NCBI RefSeq assembly: GCF_022809315.2
Contig: NZ_JAKZJU020000001.1
Span: 496,001-560,000, forward strand
Direction: 5' to 3'
Length of the DNA stretch: 64,000 nt
Origin: Mesosutterella faecium
GTDB taxonomy: Bacteria > Pseudomonadota > Gammaproteobacteria > Burkholderiales > Burkholderiaceae_F
This document shows positions 8,416 through 17,353 of the stretch, piece after piece. A program made the position numbers and the translations under genes. Within the stretch, counting starts at the first letter, position 1; each line of letters opens with the position of its first letter. The notes below the pieces were generated by a model that was given only the letters and a program-made list of their open reading frames with translations, made no database searches and was not told the DNA's origin.

Positions 8416-9381
8416 ATGAAAATTATTTTTGCAGGCACCCCGGATTTTGCAGCGTGTGCGCTGGAAGCCCTTCTTGGCGCCGGCCACGAGGTATGCCTGG
8501 TTCTCACCCAGCCCGACAGGGCCTGCGGCCGGGGCATGAAGCTGACCCCCAGCGCCGTTAAAACAGTGGCGCTGGCCCATCATATTCCCGTGGCCACTCC
8601 CGTGACACTCAGCATCGCCAAGGGCGGCGCACCGGCCGAGGAAGCCCACAGCCTCATCAAGGCCCAGGGAGCAGATGTTCTCATCGTCGCGGCCTACGGC
8701 CTGATTATTCCCCAGGCCATTCTTGACATGCCGGCCGGCATCGGACGGAATCGCGCCATCAAGGCGATCAACATCCACGCCAGCCTGCTGCCGCGCTGGC
8801 GCGGGGCCGCCCCTGTGGCGCGGGCCATCGAGGCCGGCGACCCGCAGACCGGCGTGACCCTGATGAAAATGGAGGCCGGGCTGGACACCGGCCCCATGAT
8901 CGACACGGTCTTCACAGACATCGAAGATCAGGACACAACTGCGAGCCTGACCGAGCGGCTCGCCCGCATCGGCTCGGAGCTGCTCGTCAAGGACCTAGAA
9001 CGGGCCCCTGAGCTCACGTGCACGCCGCAGCCCGAGGCGGGCGCCTGCTATGCCTCCAAGCTCCTCAAAACGGAGGCCCGGGTCGACTGGGAGGCCAGCG
9101 CCGGCCTCATCTGCAGGCGCATCAGGGCCTTCAACCCGTTTCCGTCCTGCTCTTCGAGCGTGCGCGGCACCGCCATCAAGTTCTGGGCCGCGGAACCCGT
9201 CAGGCTTGAAAGGGCCGATGCCGCCCCAGGCACCATCATCTCGCTGGAGGACGGCATCACGATAGCCGCCGGAATCGGAGCTCTGCGGATCCTCGAGCTT
9301 CAGAAGCCCGGTAAAAAACGGATGAACTGGAAGCCTTTCCTGCAAAGCTTCCCGCTGCACATCGGAGAAACCTTTAAATGA
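8416..9381 (+). CDS. fmt: Methionyl-tRNA formyltransferase
   Basis: Transfers the formyl group from 10-formyl-tetrahydrofolate to Met-tRNAfMet; 321 residues from ATG 8416. The reading frame stays open further upstream, but MKIIFAGTPDF is the conserved N-terminus and GGAA at 8405-8408 is a suitable ribosome site. The catalytic triad is visible as N119 and H121 in NIHASLLPRWRG and D157 in LDTGP. The C-terminal OB-like domain (IRAFNPFPS onward) is present. Its stop overlaps the rsmB start (ATGA at 9378-9381), so the two are translationally coupled. Confidence 0.97.
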   Translation: MKIIFAGTPDFAACALEALLGAGHEVCLVLTQPDRACGRGMKLTPSAVKTVALAHHIPVATPVTLSIAKGGAPAEEAHSLIKAQGADVLIVAAYGLIIPQAILDMPAGIGRNRAIKAINIHASLLPRWRGAAPVARAIEAGDPQTGVTLMKMEAGLDTGPMIDTVFTDIEDQDTTASLTERLARIGSELLVKDLERAPELTCTPQPEAGACYASKLLKTEARVDWEASAGLICRRIRAFNPFPSCSSSVRGTAIKFWAAEPVRLERADAAPGTIISLEDGITIAAGIGALRILELQKPGKKRMNWKPFLQSFPLHIGETFK

Positions 9382-10679
9382 ATTCAGCGGATTTAGCCAC
9401 CGTCTTTGTGTATGCGGTTCAGGTTCGACTGGCCATGGCCTGCGACGGGGCCTCGCTCGATCATGCCGTCGAGTCTGTCCACAGCCGGATAACCGATTCC
9501 GTCCTCAAGTCCGCTATCCAGGCCGTTTCCTATGAAACCGTCCGCAATCTGGCCGCAGCGGACAAACTGATCGGACGATTCGCCAAACGCGAGCCCGAAC
9601 GCCCCGTCTGCGCGCTACTGGAAGCCGCGCTTGCCCGGATGATCGTGCATCCCGAAAAGGATTTCGTGACGCTCGACCAGGCCGTCAAGGCCGCCCGGCT
9701 GATGCCTGAAACCAAAGCCAGCGCCGGCTTCATAAACGCCATTTTGAGGCGATACGGCAGGGAGCGTAGCCAGCTCGCGCCCTGGCTGGCCGAGCAGGAA
9801 GGCGTCTGCTTCAACGCGCCCGACTGGTGGCTGGCCGCCTACCGCAGGGCGCTCGGGGAGAAAACAGACGCCGTGCTGCAGCTGCAGAGAACCAAAGCTC
9901 CGCTGACGCTGCGAGTCAACCGCCGGCAGAGCACTCCCGAGGACTATATCCGGATGGCCGCTTCGCAAGGCATCCAGGCGGTGAGAACGGGGCTGGACGC
10001 CGTCACCCTTGAAAAGGCGCTGCCGGTGTCTGACATCCCGGGCTTCAGCGACGGAATGGTCTCCGTGCAGGACGCCGGCAGCCAGCTGGCCGCCCCGATG
10101 CTCGCACCCGCGGACGGGGAACGGATTCTGGACGCCTGCGCCGCTCCGGGCGGCAAAACAACCCATCTGCTGGAAATCGCCGAGGCCGACATCACGGCCC
10201 TCGACATCAGCCCCAGCCGCTGCCGGGCCATCCTCGAGAACCTGGACCGCCTAGGGTTCAGTGCCCGAGTCCAGACAGCGGACGCATCCAAACCCCAGTC
10301 CTGGTGGGACCGCCGGAAGTTTGATGCCATTTTGCTCGATGCGCCCTGTACGGCAAGCGGCATCGTCCGCCGGCACCCCGATATCCCCTGGCAGCACTCT
10401 AAGAAGGACATCCACCGCATGGCCAGAACCCAGAGATACCTGCTCGAGGCACTCTGGCCGCTGCTCGAAAAGCACGGGCGGCTGCTTTACTGCGTCTGCT
10501 CCATCTTCCCGGAGGAAGGCACCGAACAGATTGAGGCCTTCCTTCGAAGGCACCCGGAAGCCTGCTGCGAGCAGGGGCCTCGGCTGCTTCTGCCGCACGA
10601 GGACTACGAGCGGTCCTGGCAGGAGGAGCCCCTCGTGCATGACGGGTATTTCCTGACCCTTCTGCGTCACCGAAAGTAA
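9378..10679 (+). CDS. rsmB: 16S rRNA (cytosine-967-C5)-methyltransferase
   Basis: 433 residues. The N-terminal NusB-like RNA-binding domain (residues 1 to about 145) is followed by a SAM-dependent methyltransferase domain. The SAM motif is DACAAPGGKTTHLLEIA, and two catalytic cysteines lie in LDAPCTASGIVRRHPDI and YCVCSIFPEEG. It methylates C967 of 16S rRNA. It is the second gene of the fmt-rsmB-DUF4390-ntrY run, starting within the fmt stop. Confidence 0.96.
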   Translation: MNSADLATVFVYAVQVRLAMACDGASLDHAVESVHSRITDSVLKSAIQAVSYETVRNLAAADKLIGRFAKREPERPVCALLEAALARMIVHPEKDFVTLDQAVKAARLMPETKASAGFINAILRRYGRERSQLAPWLAEQEGVCFNAPDWWLAAYRRALGEKTDAVLQLQRTKAPLTLRVNRRQSTPEDYIRMAASQGIQAVRTGLDAVTLEKALPVSDIPGFSDGMVSVQDAGSQLAAPMLAPADGERILDACAAPGGKTTHLLEIAEADITALDISPSRCRAILENLDRLGFSARVQTADASKPQSWWDRRKFDAILLDAPCTASGIVRRHPDIPWQHSKKDIHRMARTQRYLLEALWPLLEKHGRLLYCVCSIFPEEGTEQIEAFLRRHPEACCEQGPRLLLPHEDYERSWQEEPLVHDGYFLTLLRHRK

Positions 10680-10692
10680 TAATCTGTCATTT

Positions 10693-11292
10693 ATGAACGG
10701 TGCTGCTCTCCTACGACGAATTTTCATCTGGCTCGCCGCAATCCTGATAGGGGCTGCGGCGGGAGCTTCCTGCGCCTTGGCGGAAGAAAACTCGATTTTT
10801 TATACAAGCGGCTCCGTCAGCAAGGAGGCACCTGGAGACTCGCCAGGCGTATATGTCAACGCGAGTTTTACCATCCACCTGCCCACAGCCGTGGAGGAAT
10901 CGCTGCGCCGAGGCGTTTCCCTTTACTTCACCACTGAATTTTCTCTGCTGCAGAAGCGCTGGTACTGGACGGACAAAAACATCGCCTCGCGCAGCATCAG
11001 GCGCAAGCTCAGCTATAGTCTCCTCACGAGAAAATACTTTCTTGGCGGCGAGGGACTGTCGCAGTCCTTCGCTTCGCTTGAGGAAGCCCTGTCTGTCCTG
11101 GGCTCCGTAAGGCACTGGCGCGTCGCCTCTCCGAGAGCCGTGTCGGGACCGTTCCAGGACTACAGCGCCCGAATCCGCATCCAGCTGGACAAAAGCAGAT
11201 TGCCGCGCCCTCTGCAGATCAGTTCGACAGACTGGGACATGACCTCCGGCTGGGTGAGCCTCCCCATCTCTCCGACCGTGTCCGCCCCATGA
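10693..11292 (+). CDS. DUF4390 domain-containing exported protein
   Basis: 199 residues with a signal peptide (hydrophobic LLRRIFIWLAAILIGAAAGA then SCALA). The mature part is the DUF4390 type often encoded between rsmB and ntrY in betaproteobacteria: a beta-rich domain with VSLYFTTEFSLLQKRWYW and LSYSLLTRKYFL. The molecular function is unknown. Because it is cotranscribed with, and overlaps by 4 bp, a transmembrane sensor kinase, a periplasmic role linked to that sensor is plausible but unproven. It follows rsmB by 13 bp. Confidence 0.88.
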   Translation: MNGAALLRRIFIWLAAILIGAAAGASCALAEENSIFYTSGSVSKEAPGDSPGVYVNASFTIHLPTAVEESLRRGVSLYFTTEFSLLQKRWYWTDKNIASRSIRRKLSYSLLTRKYFLGGEGLSQSFASLEEALSVLGSVRHWRVASPRAVSGPFQDYSARIRIQLDKSRLPRPLQISSTDWDMTSGWVSLPISPTVSAP

Positions 11293-13553
11293 CTATTTTC
11301 TGGACCAAACGATACCGGGCCCTTCTCGTACTCGTCCCGGTCGTTGTCTGCTCGCTGGTGGTCGTGCTGGCGATGGCGAGCTCCAACTCCGATCTACTGG
11401 ACCGGTATTTCCGCCCCCTGATGATCCTGAACGTCATCGTGGCGGGCGCCCTGGTGGCGGTGACGATCTGGATGTTCACCAACCTGTTCTGGCAGTGGAG
11501 GCGGCACAGGTTCGGCTCTCAGATGACGACCAGGCTCGCGCTGCAGATCGCGGCCATCGCCATCCTTCCCTGCCTTCTGCTCTTTGCCATTTCTTCGCGG
11601 TTTATCGGCCGGTCGATCGACTCCTGGTTCAATGTCCGCGTTGAAACAGCCCTAGACTCAGGCGTCAATCTTTCCCGGGCGGCGGTCTCCGGCTTTCAGA
11701 AGCAGACCTCCGAGCGCGCGGCGCTGCTGGGCGACGCGCTCATGGATATACCGCAGATAGAGTGGGAAGAGAGCCTGCCGCGCCTGAAGGACCGGTACGG
11801 GCTGAGCAATGTGCTCATCGTGAGCAGCCGCGGCGAAATTCTCACCACCTCACTGTCAGACAGCAGCCAAAAAATCCAGGTTCCCTCCTCGGAGACCCTG
11901 TCGGTTGCCGATGCGAAGGGGGTTTACTCTTCCCTGCTGGAAAATCCCGGGGAACCCTCCGGAGACCAGGACATCCAGGTCCTTGCAGCCGCACCGATCA
12001 CAGACCGGGACTTCCCCTCGAGCTTCGAGTGGGGCGGCGAACTGGGACTGACGCCAGGCCAGCATGAGGGCGACTTTAAAAACCTGAGGAAGACCGCCTA
12101 TTTTCTTGTCACTCAGGAGCCCCTGCCTCAGGAACTCGCCACAAACATCGGCTCCGTTACAAACGGCTATAGAGACTATCAGGAGCTCGTGCTCAGCAGG
12201 CAGGGCCTCAGGAAACTCTTCACCCTGTCGCTCACCGTGAGCCTCCTGCTTGCAGCGCTCGGGGCTTTGGTTGCTGCCATCGCCTTCACTCAGATCATGA
12301 TGGAGCCTCTGCGGCAGCTCGCCCGGGGCACCCGAAAGGTGGCCGGCGGAAACCTGAGCCCGATTCAGGAATTCGCGGGACACAACGAAATCAACGTGCT
12401 CACCCAGTCCTTCAACAACATGATCGGCCAGCTCGCGGAAGCGCAGAAAAAAGTGCTCGCCCGGACCGAAGAGCTGGAGCAGACAGGACATTTCCTGCAA
12501 AGCGTCCTCTCCAATCTTTCTTCGGGGGTTGTTGTCGTCGACTCCGGACTGCATGTCCTCACGGCCAATGAAGGAGCGGTGAAAATCCTGGGACCGGAGG
12601 TCGCCCGGGCGGGAATCTCGCTGGAGGAAACGGCGCCAAAGATCGCCTCCTTCCTCAAAGAACCGTCCCTGGAGCTCACCCATCCGCTCGATGAGAACAC
12701 GAGCAGGCGCCGGGAAATCGAGATCGACAGAATCGGCTCACAGACGCCGATGACCTTATTTGTCAGAGCCTCCCGGCTGCACCTGTCGGGCTACCCGAAA
12801 CCCGGCTTCGTGCTCGTGATCGATGACATGACACAGGTCATCTCCGGGCAGCGTGCCATCGCCTGGGGAGAAGTCGCCAGGCGGCTGGCTCATGAAATCA
12901 AAAATCCGCTCACTCCCATCCAGCTCGCGGCCGAGCGGCTGGAGATGAAGCTCGCCGGCAAGCTCACGGAAAAAGACTCCCAGCTGCTGTCCAGATCGGT
13001 CTCGACGATCGTGACCCAGGTCTCCGCCATGAAGCAGATGGTGGACGACTTCCGCAACTATGCCAAGCTGCCCCCGGCCGTGCTCCAGCCGACCGACCTC
13101 AATCAGCTGGTGGAAGAAGTCGTGAACCTGTACACCCAGGCGGGCAAGCCGGTCTCAAGCCGCCTGGAGGAGAACCTGCCCTGCATCCTGGCCGATGAGG
13201 CGCAGCTCCGGCAGGTCTTTCACAACCTAATCAGCAACTCCCTGGACGCCATGTCAGGCAAGCCCGATGGAAAAGTCGTCATCGCGACTGAATCCATTCA
13301 TGACGGCGGGCAGCCTGTCGCCGTTCTGCTCAGCGTCACGGACAACGGGACGGGATTCTCTCCGGCCATCCTGCACAAATCCTTCGAACCTTACGTGACC
13401 ACCAAGGCGACCGGTACGGGCCTCGGGCTGCCGATGGTCAAAAAGATTGTCGATGAACACAAGGCGGAGATCAAGATAAGAAACCTGCAGAACGACCGGG
13501 GTGAGGTCCTAGGCGCGCAGGTGAGCATCATTTTCCGGGCCGGGACTGCCTGA
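11289..13553 (+). CDS. ntrY: NtrY-type transmembrane sensor histidine kinase
   Basis: 754 residues in the inner membrane. Three N-terminal transmembrane helices (about 10-30, 45-70, 80-100), a periplasmic domain to about 310, and a further helix precede a HAMP linker (MEPLRQLARGTRKVAGGNL). Then come a PAS-like domain, the dimerisation box EVARRLAHEIKNPLTP with phospho-accepting H535, and a catalytic ATPase domain (NLISNSLDAM, DNGTGF, GTGLGLPMVKK). NtrY kinases respond to nitrogen or redox cues in relatives; the signal here is unknown. The next gene is its likely response-regulator partner. Confidence 0.93.
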   Translation: MTIFWTKRYRALLVLVPVVVCSLVVVLAMASSNSDLLDRYFRPLMILNVIVAGALVAVTIWMFTNLFWQWRRHRFGSQMTTRLALQIAAIAILPCLLLFAISSRFIGRSIDSWFNVRVETALDSGVNLSRAAVSGFQKQTSERAALLGDALMDIPQIEWEESLPRLKDRYGLSNVLIVSSRGEILTTSLSDSSQKIQVPSSETLSVADAKGVYSSLLENPGEPSGDQDIQVLAAAPITDRDFPSSFEWGGELGLTPGQHEGDFKNLRKTAYFLVTQEPLPQELATNIGSVTNGYRDYQELVLSRQGLRKLFTLSLTVSLLLAALGALVAAIAFTQIMMEPLRQLARGTRKVAGGNLSPIQEFAGHNEINVLTQSFNNMIGQLAEAQKKVLARTEELEQTGHFLQSVLSNLSSGVVVVDSGLHVLTANEGAVKILGPEVARAGISLEETAPKIASFLKEPSLELTHPLDENTSRRREIEIDRIGSQTPMTLFVRASRLHLSGYPKPGFVLVIDDMTQVISGQRAIAWGEVARRLAHEIKNPLTPIQLAAERLEMKLAGKLTEKDSQLLSRSVSTIVTQVSAMKQMVDDFRNYAKLPPAVLQPTDLNQLVEEVVNLYTQAGKPVSSRLEENLPCILADEAQLRQVFHNLISNSLDAMSGKPDGKVVIATESIHDGGQPVAVLLSVTDNGTGFSPAILHKSFEPYVTTKATGTGLGLPMVKKIVDEHKAEIKIRNLQNDRGEVLGAQVSIIFRAGTA

Positions 13554-13617
13554 TGATGGTTCGACTTACAATTAAAAAGGGATTACCAGGCTGTTCTGCC
13601 TTTGGGAGACGCCGTAA

Positions 13618-14268
13618 ATGGCAAAACTTCTTGTTGTCGATGACGAAGTAGGCATCCGCGAGCTGCTTTCTGAAATACTGTCCGACGAAGGACACGCAGT
13701 TCAGACGGCGGCCAATGCCGAAGAAGCAAGACAGGCCATTCAGTCCGACAGCTTTAACCTGGTCCTTCTCGACATCTGGATGCCGGACATGGACGGCGTC
13801 ACGCTTTTAAAGGAGCTTTCCGCCAAGCAGCTGCTTCACTGCCCCGTCATCATGATGTCCGGGCACGCCACAATCGATACGGCCGTGGAGGCCACGCGGT
13901 ATGGAGCGAGCGATTTTCTGGAGAAACCCATCTCCATGAAGCGGCTTCTCACAGCCGTGAACGCGGCGCTTCAAAACAGCCGCTTTCCCGGGCCGGTTTC
14001 CGCCGCCGGTTCTGCGGCGGCGGCCGACAAAAACGGCCCGCACGCCGATGTCTTCCGCTCCTCCGACAGGCTGCTCGACACCATTTCCTTTTCCCTGCCC
14101 CTGCGTGAAGCGAGAGATAAATTCGAAAAACTCTACCTGCAGGTTCTGCTTGAGGAAGAAAACTATTCCATGTCCAAGGTGGCCGTGAAATCAGGGCTGG
14201 AGCGTACGCACCTGTACAGGAAGATAAAGCAGCTGGAAGTCCCGATGCAGCCTAAGAGCAAGGGCTGA
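13618..14268 (+). CDS. Short NtrX-like response regulator (receiver plus Fis-type HTH)
   Basis: 216 residues. The receiver domain has acidic pocket D8/D9, phosphorylation site D52 (LLDIWMPDMDG) and the conserved lysine in LEKP. After a proline/alanine-rich linker (about 125-150) comes a Fis-type helix-turn-helix (YSMSKVAVKSGLERTHLYRKIKQL). The sigma54-interacting AAA+ domain of classical NtrX is absent, so it cannot activate sigma54 polymerase by the usual route and probably acts as a direct activator or repressor. Short versions beside ntrY are known in betaproteobacteria. It lies 64 bp after ntrY and is presumably its partner. Confidence 0.88.
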   Translation: MAKLLVVDDEVGIRELLSEILSDEGHAVQTAANAEEARQAIQSDSFNLVLLDIWMPDMDGVTLLKELSAKQLLHCPVIMMSGHATIDTAVEATRYGASDFLEKPISMKRLLTAVNAALQNSRFPGPVSAAGSAAAADKNGPHADVFRSSDRLLDTISFSLPLREARDKFEKLYLQVLLEEENYSMSKVAVKSGLERTHLYRKIKQLEVPMQPKSKG

Positions 14269-14279
14269 CAAGAAACGCA

Positions 14280-14687
14280 TCACGGGATGCCCCACATCAC
14301 CATCTCCCCTTTTTTGCGCGCCTTTCTGAGCATCTGCAGCAGCGGATAAACGCGTGCGGAAAAAGGAACTGTGCTTTTCTGCTCCTGCGCCTCGGCCTGC
14401 AGCCTGTCTTCTTCCTCGAAAAGCTCCTTCGCATGCAGCCCCGGTGAGCGGAAGCCAGCCTCGCATTTTTCCCTGCGCCTGCGCCTCTCCTCCTGGGCGC
14501 GCTGCCTTTGCTGTTTTTCCAGAGCCACGGCCGTCTCGAGTTTTTCAATCCATTCAGCCGCGTCTTCGGCCGATATGGCCCCGCTTTCGCTCAGAGGCCT
14601 GCCGATCACCTTGAAAATCTGCTTCTGTGTTTCCGGCATCAGGATAAAGCTGCCGGCAGCCTTTGAACTGAATCTGACAATTGCCAT
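14280..14687 (-). CDS. DUF1840 domain-containing protein
   Basis: 135 residues, cytoplasmic. The N-terminus (MAIVRFSSKAAGSFILMPE) and the following IGRPLSESGAISAEDAAEWI match the DUF1840 pattern in betaproteobacteria. The middle is a strongly charged coiled-coil-like stretch rich in Arg, Glu and Gln (about 55-85), and the C-terminus ends in a short basic helix and VMWGIP. Function unknown. It converges with the response-regulator gene (11 bp gap) and is divergent from the UPF0149 gene. Confidence 0.82.
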   Translation of the reverse strand: MAIVRFSSKAAGSFILMPETQKQIFKVIGRPLSESGAISAEDAAEWIEKLETAVALEKQQRQRAQEERRRRREKCEAGFRSPGLHAKELFEEEDRLQAEAQEQKSTVPFSARVYPLLQMLRKARKKGEMVMWGIP

Positions 14688-14734
14688 ACACTTCTCCTAT
14701 CACGTCTACAAGCATACGCAGTTCAGACCGACTT

Positions 14735-15322
14735 ATGAAAAAAAACAACGAGCGCCTGTCCGATGCCGAATTCGCTGAGCTCGAAGAGCTCCTCACCTCC
14801 GTGCCGGAAGAGCACCATCCTCTGGAGGCCGACGCAGCCGACGGGTACCTGACCGCGCTGCTGCTGCATCCGCAGGAAGTCTCCCCCGGGGACTGGATGC
14901 CCTATATTCTCGACTCTGAAGGCAGAAAACCGGCTCTCGCGGCCGTCCCGCGGCTTGAAGAACTGCTGTACCGCCGGTACCGGGAAATCGACTCCCAGCT
15001 GAGGGGGAAGTCGCCCATCGACCCCGTCATTCTCGAAGACGACGGGCCCTGCGGCGACGAGCTCGCGCCTTTTGCTCTGGGCTTTTTGACCGCCGTACGC
15101 CTGTTCCCGGGGCTGGAAGAGACCGGCAGCCAGGCGGTCAACGGCGCTCTGCTCGGGATTTTCCGGCATCTCCCGCCCGAAGCCCGCGGCGACCTGTCGG
15201 AACCCATTGCGGAGATCTGCCGCGACTTCCCGCTCAAGGACGAGCGGGATGCGCTCGACGATCTCGCAGCCTGCGTTGCGGAAATAGCCGAAGTGACGAG
15301 AGGCTTCAAGATCCCGGCGTAG
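14735..15322 (+). CDS. UPF0149 (YecA/YgfB) family protein
   Basis: 195 residues from ATG 14735; the frame is open to 14681, but conservation starts at LSDAEFAELEELL. Typical family features are a small alpha-helical domain with EADAADGYLTALLLHP, PYI, and FALGFLTAVRLFP. There is no C-terminal SEC-C zinc motif, so it is the short YgfB-like type. The biochemical role of the family is poorly defined. It converges on the permease gene with a 17 bp overlap. Confidence 0.85.
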   Translation: MKKNNERLSDAEFAELEELLTSVPEEHHPLEADAADGYLTALLLHPQEVSPGDWMPYILDSEGRKPALAAVPRLEELLYRRYREIDSQLRGKSPIDPVILEDDGPCGDELAPFALGFLTAVRLFPGLEETGSQAVNGALLGIFRHLPPEARGDLSEPIAEICRDFPLKDERDALDDLAACVAEIAEVTRGFKIPA

Positions 15323-16643
15323 GGCCCCTCGCAAAGGGGCTGCGTCCGATCATCCAGACCAGGATCATCACGGGAACCCCGATCAGGGCCGTCAGAATGA
15401 AGAACCGGCTGTAGCCGACGCTGTCGACCACAACGCCTGAGAAGCCGGCGATCGTCTTGGGCAGCAGCAGCATGATGGAGGACAGCAGCGCATACTGCGT
15501 TGCCGAAAATCTGCGGCTGGTCAGCCCCGACAGGAATGCCACGAACGCTGCGCTCGCAAGCCCTCCGGCCAGATTGTCGGCGCTTACGATCACGGCAAGC
15601 AGCGGGACGCTGTGCCCGACGGCCGCGAGCAGGGAAAACAGGAGGTTCGTCCCAGCCGACAGCGCTCCGCCCAGCATCAGGGCTTTCAGGACGCCTATTT
15701 TCAGGACGACGAGCCCCCCGGCGAATGTCCCCAGCAGCGTCATTGCCACGCCGAAGACTTTGATCACGACCGCCACTTCCGCCTTCGTAAAGCCCATGTC
15801 AGAGTAAAAGGGGTTGGCCATGATCCCCATAACGACGTCTGAGATTCTGTAAATCGCCACAAGGGCGATCAGAACCGCCGTCCACCGGCCATAGCGCTCG
15901 TAGAAGTCGGCCAAAGGCCTCCAGAACATCCCGCGGAGCCTCGCCGGCAGGCCGGACTCCGCGGCAGGAGCCGCCTGTGCGTCCCGCGAGGGCGCTGGTT
16001 CCGGCGACAGCAGCACCGTGGCCAGTCCCACAGAGACCGAGGCCGCCATGGCGAGGTATGAAACGGTCCAGGCCCGCGGGACGTACTCGACGCTGTTGAC
16101 TCCGGCCACCGCCGCGGCGATTCCGAGGGCACCCGCTCCGGCCCAGATCATAGCGATTCGGTAGCCGAACTGGTAGGAGGCCGCCAGCATGCCCTGTGTT
16201 TCAACGCTCGCGCTCTCGATGCGGTAGGCGTCCAGCACGATATCCTGGGTTGCCGAAGCAAAGGCCGTGAACATTGCGAGGGCCACGGTCGCCTTCAGGC
16301 TCTGGGCGGGGTCGACAAACGCCATGCCGCACAGTCCCGCAGCCAGGGCGACCTGAGAGGCTGCCAGCCAGGAGCGCCTCCTGCCCAGTTTTTCAGTCAG
16401 CACAGGAATGGACAGGTGGTCCACGACGGGTGCCCACAGCCATTTAATGGCGTAGACGAGCCCGACCCAGGACATAAAGCCAATGGTCACCAGGCTGACG
16501 TGCGCCTCCCTCAGACGAAAGCCCAGCGTGCCCAGAACCAGCAGCAGCGGCAGGCCTGAAGAGAAGCCAAGAAAAAACATTCGGATGCAGGGCGGCGTCA
16601 AATAGCCCTTGGCACCCTGAATCCAAGACAGGCCGGTTGCCAT
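15306..16643 (-). CDS. ampG: AmpG-like muropeptide permease (MFS)
   Basis: 445 residues with about twelve hydrophobic helices. The start (IRMFFLGFSSGLPLLLVLGT) and the segment with DHLSIPVLTEKLGRRRSWL and ATQDIVLDAYRIES are characteristic of AmpG. AmpG imports GlcNAc-anhydro-muropeptides from periplasmic wall turnover for recycling, and in some bacteria feeds AmpC regulation. It overlaps the convergent UPF0149 gene by 17 bp and lies just downstream of rsuA (3 bp gap) on the same strand. Its substrate is inferred by family only. Confidence 0.85.
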   Translation of the reverse strand: MATGLSWIQGAKGYLTPPCIRMFFLGFSSGLPLLLVLGTLGFRLREAHVSLVTIGFMSWVGLVYAIKWLWAPVVDHLSIPVLTEKLGRRRSWLAASQVALAAGLCGMAFVDPAQSLKATVALAMFTAFASATQDIVLDAYRIESASVETQGMLAASYQFGYRIAMIWAGAGALGIAAAVAGVNSVEYVPRAWTVSYLAMAASVSVGLATVLLSPEPAPSRDAQAAPAAESGLPARLRGMFWRPLADFYERYGRWTAVLIALVAIYRISDVVMGIMANPFYSDMGFTKAEVAVVIKVFGVAMTLLGTFAGGLVVLKIGVLKALMLGGALSAGTNLLFSLLAAVGHSVPLLAVIVSADNLAGGLASAAFVAFLSGLTSRRFSATQYALLSSIMLLLPKTIAGFSGVVVDSVGYSRFFILTALIGVPVMILVWMIGRSPFARGPTPGS

Positions 16644-16646
16644 CGC

Positions 16647-17348
16647 CTATTTCCCCGTAATCGCCGCGGCGGATTCAATCCAGCACCACTGACCGGGGAG
16701 AACGTCCTGGGGCAGCCTGTAGTTCCCAAACTGGATCCTGGAAAGCTGTTCAACTCTGTTGCCGGCGGCCGCTACCATGCGCTTGACCTGATGGTATCTG
16801 CCCTGGTCCACAGTGATTTCCACCTCCCTGTCGCCCGCGGGCTTCACTTCCAGCGCGGCCAGCGGCTGCGGCTCATCGCGAAGCACCACTCCACGCAGCA
16901 GGGCTTGAACGAAATCCGGCGAAAGAGGGTGCTTCAGAACCGCGCGGTAAATTTTCCTTACATGCTTCCGGGGATGCGTCAGGCGGTGGCTGAGCGCACC
17001 GTCATCGGTGAGAATCAGCAGCCCCGTTGTATCCTCGTCCAGCCTTCCCACCGGCTGCACGCCTCTGGCACGCAGCGGAGCGGGCAGCAGCGACAGCACG
17101 ACCGGATGAAACACCGGCCTTGCGGAGCATTCGTAACCCGCCGGCTTGTTAAGCGCGATGACTGCCTTCTCGAAGTAGGGCCACGACTGGCCGTCTACGG
17201 AAAAGACAAGCCCCTGCTCCTGCAGCTCCTGCTCCGGGTCCGACAGGATCTTGCCTGAAACGCTGAAGCTTCCCCGCAGCACCAGCCCCCTGCATTCGCG
17301 GCGGGTGCCGAAGCCCTGGGAAAATAATATCTGCTCGAGACTAAGCAT
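16647..17348 (-). CDS. rsuA: RsuA-family 16S rRNA pseudouridine synthase
   Basis: 233 residues. An N-terminal S4 RNA-binding domain (LEQILFSQGFGTRRECRGLV) is followed by the pseudouridine synthase fold with catalytic motif PVGRLDEDTTGLLILTDDG (Asp in RLDEDT). The pattern KHVRKIYRAVL and GRYHQVKRMVAAAGNRV are family hallmarks. RsuA makes pseudouridine 516 in 16S rRNA; RluB/E/F share the fold, but the RLDEDTTG and HPRKHV wording fits RsuA best. It is in tight order xth-rsuA-ampG on the minus strand. Confidence 0.9.
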   Translation of the reverse strand: MLSLEQILFSQGFGTRRECRGLVLRGSFSVSGKILSDPEQELQEQGLVFSVDGQSWPYFEKAVIALNKPAGYECSARPVFHPVVLSLLPAPLRARGVQPVGRLDEDTTGLLILTDDGALSHRLTHPRKHVRKIYRAVLKHPLSPDFVQALLRGVVLRDEPQPLAALEVKPAGDREVEITVDQGRYHQVKRMVAAAGNRVEQLSRIQFGNYRLPQDVLPGQWCWIESAAAITGK

Positions 17349-17353
17349 GGCAT

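Noticed and set aside
9411..9440. GGTTCGACT resembling a tRNA T-loop
   Set aside because: Lies within rsmB coding sequence and no acceptor or anticodon stem can be built around it.
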